Both the position numbers and the translations under genes were made by a program. A stretch of 64,000 nucleotides of DNA from contig JAAVVG010000026.1 of the NCBI GenBank assembly GCA_012976225.1, forward strand, positions 253,056-317,055, in the 5' to 3' direction. Below are positions 1 through 10,600 of the stretch, one piece after another (the stretch's first letter is position 1; every line of letters starts with the position of its first letter). The DNA comes from Golubevia sp. BC0850. Lineage: Eukaryota; Basidiomycota; Exobasidiomycetes; Golubeviales; Golubeviaceae. The notes below the pieces were generated by a model. The model saw only the letters and a program-made list of their open reading frames with translations, did not search any database and was not told the origin of the DNA.

Positions 1-446
1 TCTACTGCTACGAATTGGACTACCAACTTAGTCATCTCTGCTACCTATTTGGATTGGGTCAAAATCGTTGGAGCTAGTTGGAGTTTTTGGATTTTTGGAA
101 TCATTGGAATCGGGGTGAGTTTCTTTCCGGCTAATGACCTTTTGAATCAAGTCTAATCTAACATGCTTCTGATTTTCTTTCTCCGTTGCCTTAGTCTTGG
201 TTTTTCACCTTCTACCTTTTACCAGAACTCTCTGGAGTTTCAATCAACGATGTCAATCAATCTTTTGGAGGAATGAGGTCGACTGGAAATTTCGGGAGAG
301 AAGGTTATCAAGCTTTACCTCCGGAGATTGATGAGAATTATGGTGCTGAGGCTTTTGAAGTCGGAGAGGAAAGTGAAGATGAGGAGGAAGCTCTTGGGAG
401 GAAATCGGATGAAAGGGGAGGGAAAGGGAATGGACAACGAGGTTGA
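1..446 (+). CDS. MFS transporter, C-terminal part (sugar-porter-like)
   Basis: This is the 3' end of a gene that begins before the window. Two exons are visible, 1-114 and 195-446, separated by an intron with a GTGAGT donor and a CCTTAG acceptor in phase 0. The first exon encodes the end of a membrane segment with the pattern SFWIFGIIGIG. The second encodes SWFFTFYLLPELSGVS followed by a hydrophilic acidic tail of about 65 residues. A last helix followed by a PE(L/T)xG(V/R)S motif is what sugar-porter-type MFS proteins show at their C terminus, so import of a sugar or related solute across a membrane is likely. The substrate cannot be read from this fragment, and another MFS subfamily is possible. 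Confidence 0.6.
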
Positions 447-869
447 TGATTCGATGTGATCTTGATATGGTGATGGTTGAGAACTTGTATTTCTAGATTT
501 TGACAAACTTGGCTGTTTTACTTCTTTTGATGATCAGTAGGAGGCAAGAGGTCAAGCTATTAGGAACGTCGAACGAGAGACATTCGTGAAAGTGACTCCT
601 GCTTTTCAATCTGTTTTCACGTAGGGCAGCAGGAATGAGATGGGAAGAGAAGCTGATTCTGAAAGGTGGGAAAGGCGTAAGAAGACTGTCAATGATTGGC
701 AGAGAAGAGTGACGCTCTGCCAAAAAGTCAAAAGCAGAGAAACACAGCACTCACGATTCGAAACCAAGCCCTTAAGCCTAAACATACTAAACGGAATCAC
801 CAACTTTCTCAGTGGTTCCATCATGGGTCCATTGACCTGAAATCCAATCTCGCTGTTCGCTCTTCTGCT
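447..869. other. Intergenic, no gene seen
   Basis: This is the gap between the transporter stop and the convergent F-box reading frame. Only short overlapping open frames on both strands are present, none with a credible start context or family motif. It probably holds the two 3' untranslated regions and perhaps a decayed 3' end of the F-box gene. Confidence 0.5.
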
Positions 870-1798
870 TCAAAGTATATCAAGAAGTCTGGTTCCATCA
901 ATCCTATCCACTCTATCCAACCTGAGAGTCTGTGAGCGTGGCAATGTGACAGTCAAGGCATGCCATCCAGTTAAGAAATTCATCCAAAGGCTTGGGACAG
1001 AAGGAATTCTTGGAATGACAAACCAGAGAAAGAGCTTCAGGCTTTCCGGGAGGACCATCCAGCTTGGGAAAGCATCCCCAGCCCGCGGAGTGATCTGTAG
1101 GACTTCTAGGAGAGGCAATTCTAGCGGGGCTGGTAGCAGGGTGGATTCGAACGAACCCTGAATTGTGAAATTGATGTGGAGATGTCTTAATGATTTCGAA
1201 GAAGGCTCCAGTATATCTCTCCATATCGAATGACCTTGGCCATTAATGACAGTGAAAGAAGTGAGCGACTGGAAGAGAGAAGGATGTCTGAGAGGAAGAA
1301 ATGGAAGAGAAGAGAGCCAGAGAACTTGAAGATCCCCAAGAACAACTTTAGTGACCCTCACAAGTTGAACCTTGTTGTTGTCGAAAGCGACTCTAAAGTC
1401 AGCTAAGTTAGGAAGCGCCGAAGGAGATGCTCAGAAAGAGCAAGCTGTGTTTTCAGGAGAGAGGAGCCTAGCTCGATAGACACGATCGCAAGACTTTCTT
1501 CAGAAATTTGAAGAGTTTCAAAGAGACGAAGAGGTGTTCCTTGATAAACTTGGTCAACCTTAACAGAAACTTCTTCTAGGGCCGAGCCACTCCTCCTATC
1601 GAACAGCCTGAGTGCGGCTAGAATCACCTCTAGACTTGCTCCTTCCTTGAAATTGAGTACTCTCCAAAGTGCTTTATTGTCGTTGATGATCTCCATCCAG
1701 TGCTTGCTGACCTCCCGAGCCTTGACGACTTGCGTCGAGTTTAAACGCTTAAAAGAGGCAAGGAGTGTCTCTGAAGGAAAGACTTCATTGATGTTCAT
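870..1798 (-). pseudogene. F-box/LRR-type protein gene interrupted by a frame change
   Basis: The frame opens at ATG 1798 with an F-box: residues 4-45 carry FPSETLLASFKRL, then AREVSKHWMEIINDNKALWR. F-box proteins are substrate receptors of SCF ubiquitin ligases through Skp1. This frame stops at 1403. A second frame, offset by one base, begins to make sense at about 1424 (SALPNLADFRVAF) and runs to a stop at 870 with leucine-rich helical sequence and an LRLD motif near its end. I found no GT-AG pair that joins the two well, so a single frameshift is the simplest reading: a recent pseudogene or an assembly error. The F-box resembles that of the intact gene at 60077 (shared REVSK-W pattern and a W at the end of the box). 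The predicted product, about 310 residues, is shorter than the 383 of that paralogue. Confidence 0.55.
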
Positions 1799-3297
1799 CT
1801 TAGGCAGAGAAAAATGAAGAGGTCAGATTCGTCTGAAGACCTCAGAGTTCGACCAAGTTAAGAGGTGCTTCTTGGCTGCGATGCGAGAAGGAAGGAAATC
1901 AAAGTCAAATTCCGACTCTACTGTAGTAATTGAAACCGCTATACTCATATGCTACCTAGAAGCAAGTAATTTTTTTGTCGACGATCCATGGAAAGAAACA
2001 AGTCGAGATCTGCCAGAAGGGTTGAAGGTTCAAGGAATCTATAAGAAAGTGCTCTTTGATGGACTCTTGACTTTCGTCAGGATGACTCGGGCTGTATGCA
2101 GATCTCTCACTTTTTTAGATCGAGCAGAACGGCCAGGTCCAATATTGAGTCTTCTATAGGAGGAAGAGAGCGGACGAGTTTGCTGGAGGAAGAGTTATAT
2201 CAAGCAGAAGTCAGTAGACAAGCTCGATATTGCTGACTCAATATTCTCTACTGATCCATTATATCTGTACTTACCTCACTTTCTGAAGTAAAAGCTTCGA
2301 TATCAGATGCGATTCCAAGGAGTGAATGTTGCGGAAGAAAGAGAGCAGCTAGGCGACGTAAAAGTTGAGATTGACATCTTCTTTCGAAACCACTCAACAC
2401 CACCGTTTCGACTTAATTCAATCTCGGGGCTAGACAGAACTTTTGGTGAGTAATCTGGTACCTCTGCGATCTGGACGAGAAGAGAGATTCATGAACAGAT
2501 GAGGAAGAAGAAGGAGAGAGCAGAGGAGGTACACTTGGCAACAGCTCAGAAGGGGAGATAAGGACGTCCTGCTTACTCTGTGACGCTCTGTTCAACCAAA
2601 AAGCGAAAAGGCTTTGGAGTGATACGAGCTAGATCAACTCTTTCCCAGCCCTCAAGGCACCAAAGGTGGAGGAGACGGACTTACTACGAAAAACACTTTC
2701 CCTCTTTCCTTCTGGATCTACTGGCTAGAAAGAAGAGATGCTGCCAAACAATCGAGAAGAAATTCAAGGTATCAAGATTGGCTCAACTTCTGAATGCTAG
2801 TTGATCTCGATTAAAAAACCACGGATGCCTTTCTTCTCTCCAAATCCAAAGGGGTGAATAGAAGAGGTGAATGGAAGAGGTGAATGGCATTGACGAATCA
2901 TAGAGAATCTTCGATCGAATTAGAAGATTTGAAGAAGTGAGTTTGGAACCCAAGACCTCTGATTCAATTCGACGATGCGAAAATTGACCTGACCTTTTAT
3001 CATCCCACTCTGTTCGGCTTTTCTTTCTCTCCGACCATAACGATCTCTGCCAGAATGAAGAAAGGTTTCAAAGGGACTTTAATTTGGGAATAGAAGATGA
3101 TGTGTAGGAATCTTCTAGCTTGGAGGTCAAGAAATGAATCAGTCTATTGGAAATCAAGAAAGTACAAGCTTGTAACAAGTCAAAAGAAACGAATGGTTGA
3201 TGTACAAAAAAAGCAAAATGCCCCAACCAGAGTGATGAATCCCAAGTCTCTTCTCCTCCTTCATCCAAAAAAGAACTCAACAGCTACACTTTCCTCT
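1799..3297. other. Gene-poor region, small repeat only
   Basis: About 1.5 kb has no convincing gene. Open frames at 1872-2159 (+) and 2580-2804 (+) lack ATG starts in good context and recognisable motifs. At 2861-2886 a 13-base unit (gaagaggtgaatg) is present twice in tandem, preceded by a partial copy. The right end should include the 3' untranslated region of RRP17. Confidence 0.5.
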
Positions 3298-5449
3298 CTA
3301 CTTTTTCTTCCCACCTTTCCCATCTTTACCCTTACTCCCCACTCCACCACTTCCAGCCTTGCCACTTTTTTTCCTCATGCCCTGTTTTCCCTTCCCACCT
3401 TTCAACATGAAACCTTTCACCCCTCTCATACTTTCTTCTTCCTGTAATCTTTTCTCTTTCCTCTTATTTCTCTGATCAGCATTATGAGCTCTCTGTTTAG
3501 CTCTTTCCAAAGCAGTTTCATATTTGAATGCCTTTTCCTTTCTTTTCAAAGCCAACTGTTCTTTATTCTCCCCTCCGACTTGAGTTCCCCCATCTCCATT
3601 TCCATTTGAATTGGAAGCTAAAGTTTTGGAACTAGAGGAAGTAGATTGAGGTGCAGGTTTCAAGAATTCAGTATTTAAAACGGGTTCTAATAAAGAGGTG
3701 ATAGATTTGATTTCTCCCTTTTCTATAGAAGAATTGAAAGAAGATTTAGATTTTCTATTCTTTCTTTCTTCTTCCTTTCGTTTTTCTTTTTCTAATTTCA
3801 ATCTTTCTTTTTCATTCTTCTCTTTCTTCATTGATCTTCTAGAAGAAGCTGGTAACAATTCAATCTCAGAAACCGCCTTTCTTTTAAGACTTGGCTTTGA
3901 AGAAGTAGAAGTTGTTGGAAGTAATTCAGGTTGAACATCTAAATCATCAGCATCTGGATCGAAAGCTTGAATCGTGACTGTAGTTTTATGGGATGAGGTT
4001 TCAAATTCTTGAGGAGCTGGAGGTGGTGCGTTGGCTTGAAGGTTTCGGGAGGAGAGGGAAAGGAGAGTCAGAGTTAGATTGCGCTCTGTCTCGAGGCTCT
4101 ACCTTTGACTACCTCATTCTTGAGGTATCTTTCAGAGGTCCCTCAGGTGAAATGGTTAATAGAAACATCCCTTCGAAGGTCTATAAACTACTCACCATCC
4201 ACCTCTTTCCAACCGGTTTCTTCTTCTTCTTCTTCTTCATCATCTTCTCCATCTTGACTTTCATCTTCTGAACCCTCATAATCTGAACCTTGGAAATGTT
4301 TTCGTTCGGCTCGAACGTTCTCTGCTGCCTGTTCCTTTCTAGCTTGTCTTGCCTGGAGAAGGCATGAGGGATAGGGGAGGGTTGAGCAGTAGAGTGAGAA
4401 CTCGCTTACGGACTTGAGAGGTCGAGCAAACGCTCTCTTGCGAACAAGACCTCTATCTCCAATCTGAAGGTTGTCCGATGTCAATCAGCGAGACACTTAA
4501 CTCTGACGAAGGCACTCTAGCACCTCTTGAGTTCATCCAATCCTCAGACACTTTTCAGCCAGCCAAGCCCTCAACCTCAACTGCCTCCAACTCTCAAGCC
4601 TCAATTTAAGTTCCTTTTTCCAGAACCCAGAATCGCTATGTAACCGACGCAAGAATCATTCCCATTTGTCTGTTCCGGTTTCCAATCCCGTTTTTCTCTT
4701 CTCAAATTAGTTCCTCTTTTTGAAATTTCTCCAAATTGTTCCCCTGCCCCTGCAGATCCCACATTCCTATATTTGCCATGTATTCAGCTAGTTCTGTTCT
4801 CTTACGAGGACACGTCATTGTCTGTACAGCAAGAGGCCACTTTGACCCTATAGAATTATTCAATTCTACGTCGAATACTCGATGATTTCTATCAACACCG
4901 GGTTTCAAAAACAGTTTCAACATGAGAAACCATGCCAGCGAAGGAAGATCTTCTAGTGGTGGGGGGGGGAAAGAAGAAGCCTTTGGAAGTTTTCTGAATC
5001 CAACACCTCTCACTTCGCCCACTTCTTTCCACTCGAATATCTCTTCTAACTCAATCCCCAACCTCTTATTTCAGTCCAAATTCATCTGGCTTGCTCTCTT
5101 CTCTCGAGAAGCCTCACTGTAACGGCAGTTGACTCACCTCCTTTCTAGCCACCTTTCTCTCCTCCAGAGCTTTTTCCTCATTGACTTTCCTAGCAGCTTC
5201 CTTCCTGGCTGCTTTCCTCTTACTGAAACCAGTCAAGAATTCATTTCTAGCTTGATCATCAAAAGTGATAGTCTCCTTCTTCTTACTACCTCGAGGTCTT
5301 GGTTGAGTGAATCTGGTTGGCTTTTTATGTGAAGAAGTTGTGAATGAAGATTTTGATTTTGATCTTGATGGATGGTTCTTCCTGTCTTTGTCTTTTAGAG
5401 CTGTAGCTTTCAATCCAGATTCGGTAAAGGCTAAAAGTGGGGCTGACAT
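3298..5449 (-). CDS. RRP17: Rrp17/Nol12-family nucleolar rRNA-processing protein
   Basis: Rrp17 is a nucleolar factor (Nop25/NOL12 family) described in yeast as a 5'-3' exonuclease acting on pre-60S rRNA 5' ends. Exon 1 (5449-5138) carries the family core at about residues 60-104: ITFDDQARNEFLTGFSKRK followed by a K/R/E-rich helix. Exon 2 (4352-4196) continues it with ARQARKEQAAENVRAERK and an acidic run. Exon 3 (about 4016-3298; an in-frame acceptor at 4034 is also possible) has TTVTIQAFDPD, a conserved family element, then a long lysine-rich tail ending in KKK. The product is about 395 residues. The upstream in-frame extension beyond 5449 has no homology, so MSAPLLAF is taken as the start. 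Intron 1 is unusually long at 785 nt. Tfb3 is divergent, 161 bp away. Confidence 0.85.
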
Positions 5450-5610
5450 CTTGGAAAGTAGAAATAGTTGGGATGGGGTTCGGTTGGGATGAAAAGTGCA
5501 AGTGGAAAGGAAAGAGAGACAGCAACTAACTGATTGTAAGTTGTAACACCAACACAACATATTCCAACTGCGCTCAAATTCACCTCTCAACTTTGTTCTT
5601 TGTATTAAGA

Positions 5611-7203
5611 ATGAGAAGAGGTGGATCCATTAGAGGTTTCAGAGGTAGTTCAAGAGGTGGCAGTGCTAGCAGTAACAGTAGTAGTAGACCTACGACTTCC
5701 AATTCAACTCTAACTCCATCAAGTTCTAGTTCTGCACCTGGACGACCTTCAATTCAACCTTCATCGAATCCTCACAAATCGAATCCAGCTCTATTAGCCT
5801 TAGGTTCAACTTCAGGTGGAATTGGTGGAACTTGGGGAAAAGCAAGAGATCTAACAGGTAGAATTTCAACCTTTTCATCCGAATCAGATAAATGTCCAAT
5901 TTGTCACAATGATAGATTCTTAAACCCCAAACTCAAATTAATGGTTTCAACTTGTTATCACATAATGTGTACGACTTGTATAGATAGGTTATTCTCTCAA
6001 GGTCCAGGGAATTGTCCAAGTCCAGGTTGTGGGAACACTTGTAGAAAGAATGATTTTGGAGATCAAACTTTTGAGGATTTGAATGTTGAGAAAGAAGTTG
6101 ACATTAGAAGAAGAGTTGGAAAGGTTTTTTATAAGAAACAGGAGGATTTCATCGAATCTAAAGATTGGAATGATTATTTGGAAATGGTGGAAGAGATTAG
6201 TGAGTGGATAGATAGATAGATGTTGATAGTGAGAATAAGGCATGATGAGGGGTCTTTGGTAATCGCTGATGGGTGCATAATGATTCTGTTCAGAGATTAA
6301 ATCACAGTCTTTGGAAGGGATGAGTGGGCCCTGGAGGGGTAGTAGCTATCTCTTCTCTATCCTCAGCGCAGTATTCTCACCCAGCCTTTCTCCTCTTCTT
6401 GAACTCTTGGCCCTCCCATATCAGCTTCCAACCTAATTCACGACTTAGAACCAGAATCAACTCTTCAAAGCATCGAGTCCTACAAAGCCTCTCTCAAACC
6501 AACTCAAACTTCTTTCCTCCCAACTTCTCATCAACCTTCTTCCAATTCCAATTCCACTTCCGAATCTCAAGCCTATCAGTTAGAGATTCTAGAGAACCAT
6601 CAAAGAAAAGCTAGGGCTCAAAGAGATCTAGAAAGGAAAGAAAGAGATTCGAAATTGAAAAGGGAGGAAGAAACTCAGATTTTAAAAGGGTTGGAAAATG
6701 GGGATTCTAATGATCAAACCACAAAATTGAAGGAAAAGTTCAATGAAATGAGGCAAAAGAATGAAGAAAAGGATCAAATGGAAGATGAAGAAGTTGAGAA
6801 ACTCGAGAAGTTGAGAATGAGAACTGAAAATGTCAAGAGAAAGAATGGAAAGAATTCAAAGATTGGAGTCGATGGAATTGAAAATGGTAGACCTTGGTCT
6901 ATTTCAATGATTCAAGATTTCAAAGGTCCTCTTGCTATTCTTGAAGAAAGAGATTGGCTTTGGAAAGAAGATTTGAAAATCACTTCTAATGCTTTGTATG
7001 GGAATTCAAATGGTGGTGGTGGAAAAGAAGGGACGATCACTGAAAAACTTTGGTTAAATCCATTGGTTTGGGAAAAGGATTATGGGATGAGAGCTAGAGC
7101 TGGTGGGTTTGATTATGGTAATTGGTGGAGTAGAGGCGGGAGAGAAGCTACTGAAACTCTAGGGATTGGGAAATTAGAAGAGGGAATGGAGTTGGATTTG
7201 TAA
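5611..7203 (+). CDS. TFB3: TFIIH/CAK assembly factor Tfb3 (MAT1)
   Basis: Tfb3/MAT1 bridges the CDK7-cyclin H kinase to core TFIIH and acts in RNA polymerase II initiation and nucleotide excision repair. Exons 5611-6199 and 6425-7203 join in phase 1, giving 455 residues. After a Gly/Ser-rich N terminus, a RING finger starts near residue 95 (CPICHN, CYHIMCTTC, CPSPGCG). The C-x4-C last pair matches yeast Tfb3 rather than human MAT1. The family's post-RING segment follows: FEDLNVEKEVDIRRRVGKVF and then DFIESKDWNDYLEMVEEI. The splice restores EEITSNLIHDLEP, equivalent to VEEIVFNL in human MAT1. A coiled coil (residues about 240-330) and a C-terminal hydrophobic segment complete the family layout. 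The intron is 225 nt. ATG 5611 is the first ATG. Confidence 0.93.
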
Positions 7204-7627
7204 AAAAACTGGGGTTATAGGTCTCTTCGAAAGTTTGGCATCGTTTTCTCAATCTTGTATTTTTCAAATAGGGTTTCAAGTTTTTTTTTTGAATAATCAA
7301 AATAATGTAAAGGTCATCTCAGTGCCATTCAGACTGTTGTTACTCTCGATGCCATGAAGAAAAACACCCAACTTTATAATTGTATATTTGGTCTAACAAG
7401 GAAAGGACTCTGGCTTTCAAAAGTCTCACAATTCGACATATCAGTACATGTCACGCTGGTGTCTGTATGAATGGGTGTGGCAGATGCGCGAGATCTGACT
7501 GTTCAAGACTGCTGAATCACAACGCTCTGCGCGATTCTTTCCGTCTGAACCTCGCAGCTGTCTTAGAGGATGTTGGATGAGGTGGAGGTAGATTAGGTCT
7601 AGGTGACGAGATGGAGCTTTGGAATCC

Positions 7628-7970
7628 TCAGATCTTGCCCAAAAAGAAGAGCCGAGGATTGATTCGAAAGACAACACTCTCCAACGCACCAGTCATGTAG
7701 GAGAGTGAGAGAAGCCTTTCTTCTTCAGGATTCAAATTTTTATTTGAATAGTCTCCTGAAAAGAAGCAAAAGATCCAAGTACTTCCCAACCCTCTTTCGT
7801 AAGAATCTTCGACTTTTGTAGCACTGCGTCCAGATGGAGTTTCTTCGTTTGTGAAGTCCAACAATCGCAAAATAGGAACTTCAACCGTCTTGAGATTAAA
7901 GAAATCACTTGAAGCCAGGAAACCGGCTTGGAAGCGTTCCCCTTCGAAGCGGTCATCTTGAGGTTCGAAG
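7628..7970 (-). pseudogene. Unrecognised coding-like fragment, no start codon
   Basis: A minus-strand frame ending at the TGA at 7628 reads like real protein for about 110 residues: mixed charged and hydrophobic composition with DRFEGERFQAGFLASSDFF, LLDFTNEETPSGR and LNPEEERLLSLSYMTGALE. It is closed upstream by a stop near 7990 and has no ATG or good splice acceptor at its 5' side. I do not recognise the family. It may be the last exon of a gene whose upstream exons I cannot identify, or a remnant of one. Confidence 0.3.
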
Positions 7971-8687
7971 TTTGAAGTGCAAACAACGGGTCAGAATGAG
8001 ACATGATTTATCAAGAGAATCGTACAATAAGAGAAAACATTAGAACGGAGTGATACTCTATAGAAAAAACAATCTAAAGAGACATTCCCTGAGACACGCT
8101 TATAGAACAAGCAGCTTTTGGTATATCAGTACAGCATAAAGGATAATGAAATGGGGTAGATTAACTAAGGTCGAGTGGTGAAAAACATAGGACAAGATCT
8201 TCCGTAGACTATCGAAGTCACCTGGAAGAGAGAATGAATGGAATGGAGGCTCGTGTGAGATTTGGTGTGGAATCTTGTTGCCATTGCGCAGCATTGTGAC
8301 TCGCCTGAGGAAGGAAGGAGCTTCGCATCTTCCCCTCTGATTTTCAGAGAGGAAAGCAAAGGATTTGGATAGGGGACCGATAGCAAGAAGCAGAGGGAAG
8401 AGAGAATGGGCGTGATGAGGTGGGCGGTAAGCTGTGAAGCTGCTGCCAGCGCAGCTTCCTCCTCTGACCTGTCTTAACAGGAACAGATAGAGGAGAGTGG
8501 AAGGGAAGAGAAGGAGGGAAGGGGAGGGGGAAAGATCAGATTTCCCTTATCGGAGGACATCTCGTTTTCATCCAGCCTCGTTTTCAGCCTATGCTTGTCG
8601 AAGGTCTGAAGATTCTCCCAATTCCTAATCGACCGATCTAATCTTGAAACTGAGCTCTTTCAGTATGGATTTACCAATACAGAAGCT

Positions 8688-8936
8688 TCACTTTCCGAAA
8701 AGCTTTCCAAAAATGGAAAAATTGAACTTGAAATTGAAGTTGTTGATAGTAGTGTTACCATTGTGGATAGAGGTACGATTAGGAGTGACTCTAGGTGATT
8801 GAATGGTATCAGGAGTACGAGAAGTAGAAGAGATCTCATGGAAAGTTGGGTTTTGATCCAGGCAGATGCACCAGTGACGAACTGCTTGATTTGTTTGAGT
8901 GGGCCCATGGGTGTTTGAAAGACGAGAGGTGATCAT
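8688..8936 (-). CDS. Possible small protein of 82 residues, unknown
   Basis: This open frame starts at ATG 8936. The first part is polar (MITSRLSNTHGPTQTNQAV), the middle is rich in S, T and N, and the end is a short aromatic/basic segment (NFNFKFNFSIFGKLFGK) that could form an amphipathic helix. There is no signal peptide and no known domain. It is isolated in a gene-poor region, with a T-rich stretch and no clear TATA box upstream. It could equally be chance. Confidence 0.25.
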   Translation of the reverse strand: MITSRLSNTHGPTQTNQAVRHWCICLDQNPTFHEISSTSRTPDTIQSPRVTPNRTSIHNGNTTINNFNFKFNFSIFGKLFGK

Positions 8937-10600
8937 TTAAGAAGGTGTCTGTCTTCATTTGAGAAGTAGACTGTCTTGAAGAAAAGAAAGTCAGAGAAGT
9001 TGGGTGGAGAGAGGAAGGAGGGAAAAAGTATTCGACAGAAATGAAGGAGGTACTCTGTTGTCTCAGATCTTCTCCCTAACAATAGTCAATGCTCCGTCTC
9101 TGTTCGAGTTCCGTTTGAGTACAGGAAATGACTTTCGAAAGAATCCGTCTTCAACTTCTGATGATCTAGAATGCTATCACTTCCCTCGAAGGGCAGTTGA
9201 GCAGTGATTTTGGCCAAAATACTCAACTCAGAACGGGAGACCGGGCATTACAGTGACACCCCACCTTCCCTTCTTGCTAAAAGTTGGACTCAATATAACT
9301 TGAATGGGCCGTTCAAACTGAAGTGTGTGTTCCAAGGAGAAGGAGGACCCCCCCCCCCCATTTCGAGATGGGCAGCCAACAGTTTTGACAGTCAAGTTGA
9401 CAGCTGACACGTCGAGAATCCTGATCTTTTGGATGTCTCATTAAGTAGGGCGTATGGCGACCTTCCATACCTTTAGAATGAGCTAATCAAAGACTTTTTC
9501 GAGTGGCGTCCGCGGTTTTGCGGGTATTGTATTGACATAATTCCTTAGAATTTCGGAGGAGAGAGAAGAAAGTGGTCGATTTCCAGAGAGCTTTCAAGAT
9601 TCCAAAATGGAACGTCACCTTCGTCGCGCTTTGAAGGACCTACGTAGATCCCTCTCTCCTCCTTCGAACTTCCAAAAGGGGTTAAAATAGACCCAAAATT
9701 CATGAAACCTTGTCTTTGCTCCGACACTGAAGCTGGAGCTGCCCATCCCTGTCATTTTCCTCCCGCCAGTGCCTCTGCCAGCGTCAACCAAGGAATGGAA
9801 TCAAAGAATAGGTGAAGTAAGGTTCACACCTTCGAGCAGAATTCTAGCTCATTGAATATCTACTCAACTGAAGGTCGCCGAATTTGTAGGCAGCATGCTG
9901 TGCAGAGATCGTCGTCCGTCTTTTCAGGGGTGAAATTTCCGGAGACCCCAAAGCAGCTGAGAGATCTCTCGTTTTGCGTAGATACCTGAACCTACTGATT
10001 GGAACTCAGAAAATCTAATCTATCAGACTCAAACTCTTGGGGCTTTAGAGACGAAGAAAAGGAGTCAAGTGGCTGGAAGAAGAGAGCTAAGATGAAAAAA
10101 GTCAAAGACACCTCCCATCGCTCATCTTCCTCAAAAAGGGAAGCCCGCTCTGATCCCCACTTAATCTCATTAATTTGGCAGAAAAGGCTTTTCCAAAAGG
10201 GATTTTCCAAGAACTCGCTCTGAGTGCTCCAGCCCCACAGGTGAGATTGTAGCTTGCTTGGCTTCGATACTTCGATTGGCCAGCGCCAAAGTCATCGTCT
10301 CTTTTGAGCTCCTTTTTTCGAGAACACTTTGTTCTTAGACCCTTGTTGGTTTGCGTCACGTTGACAGATGTTCAATGACGTCTCTTGAAAAGCGATCTAC
10401 CTGTCTCATGCAACCTTTTGTCTGACTTTCCCAAACAGAAACGCGATCTGATTCCCACGCAAAAGAAGAAAATGGCAGAATCGAAGCAATAGTCAAGATC
10501 AAGCGAATTATGAGGAAAGGTGAAGATACAAGTACAAATATAATTCAGGATAGGGAAGAGAGATTTTCTTCCGCGTCATTTTTTCCCTCACCTCACCGCC

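Larger units (their letters stand above)
7204..10600. other. Long mostly non-coding region
   Basis: This 3.4 kb lies between the convergent 3' ends of TFB3 and HOS2. It has many short frames on both strands. Two small coding-like islands (7628-7970 and 8688-8936, both minus) are listed separately. Twelve consecutive C at 9348-9359 are noted. I see no tRNA cloverleaf, transposon terminal repeat or known protein motif in the rest. Confidence 0.5.

Noticed and set aside
4702-5061. 119-residue minus-strand frame inside RRP17 intron 1
   Set aside because: It could be an extra exon, but the Rrp17 family sequence joins directly from 5138 to 4352 without it, and the frame has no family match.
5980-6060. 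Altered last zinc pair (C-x4-C) in the Tfb3 RING finger as an oddity
   Set aside because: The same spacing occurs in yeast Tfb3, so it is a fungal norm and not a loss of function.
9348-9359. Run of 12 C (and 11 G at 26079-26089) as possible G-quadruplex or regulatory element
   Set aside because: Single homopolymer runs are common slippage sites; there are no neighbouring runs to make a four-strand structure.
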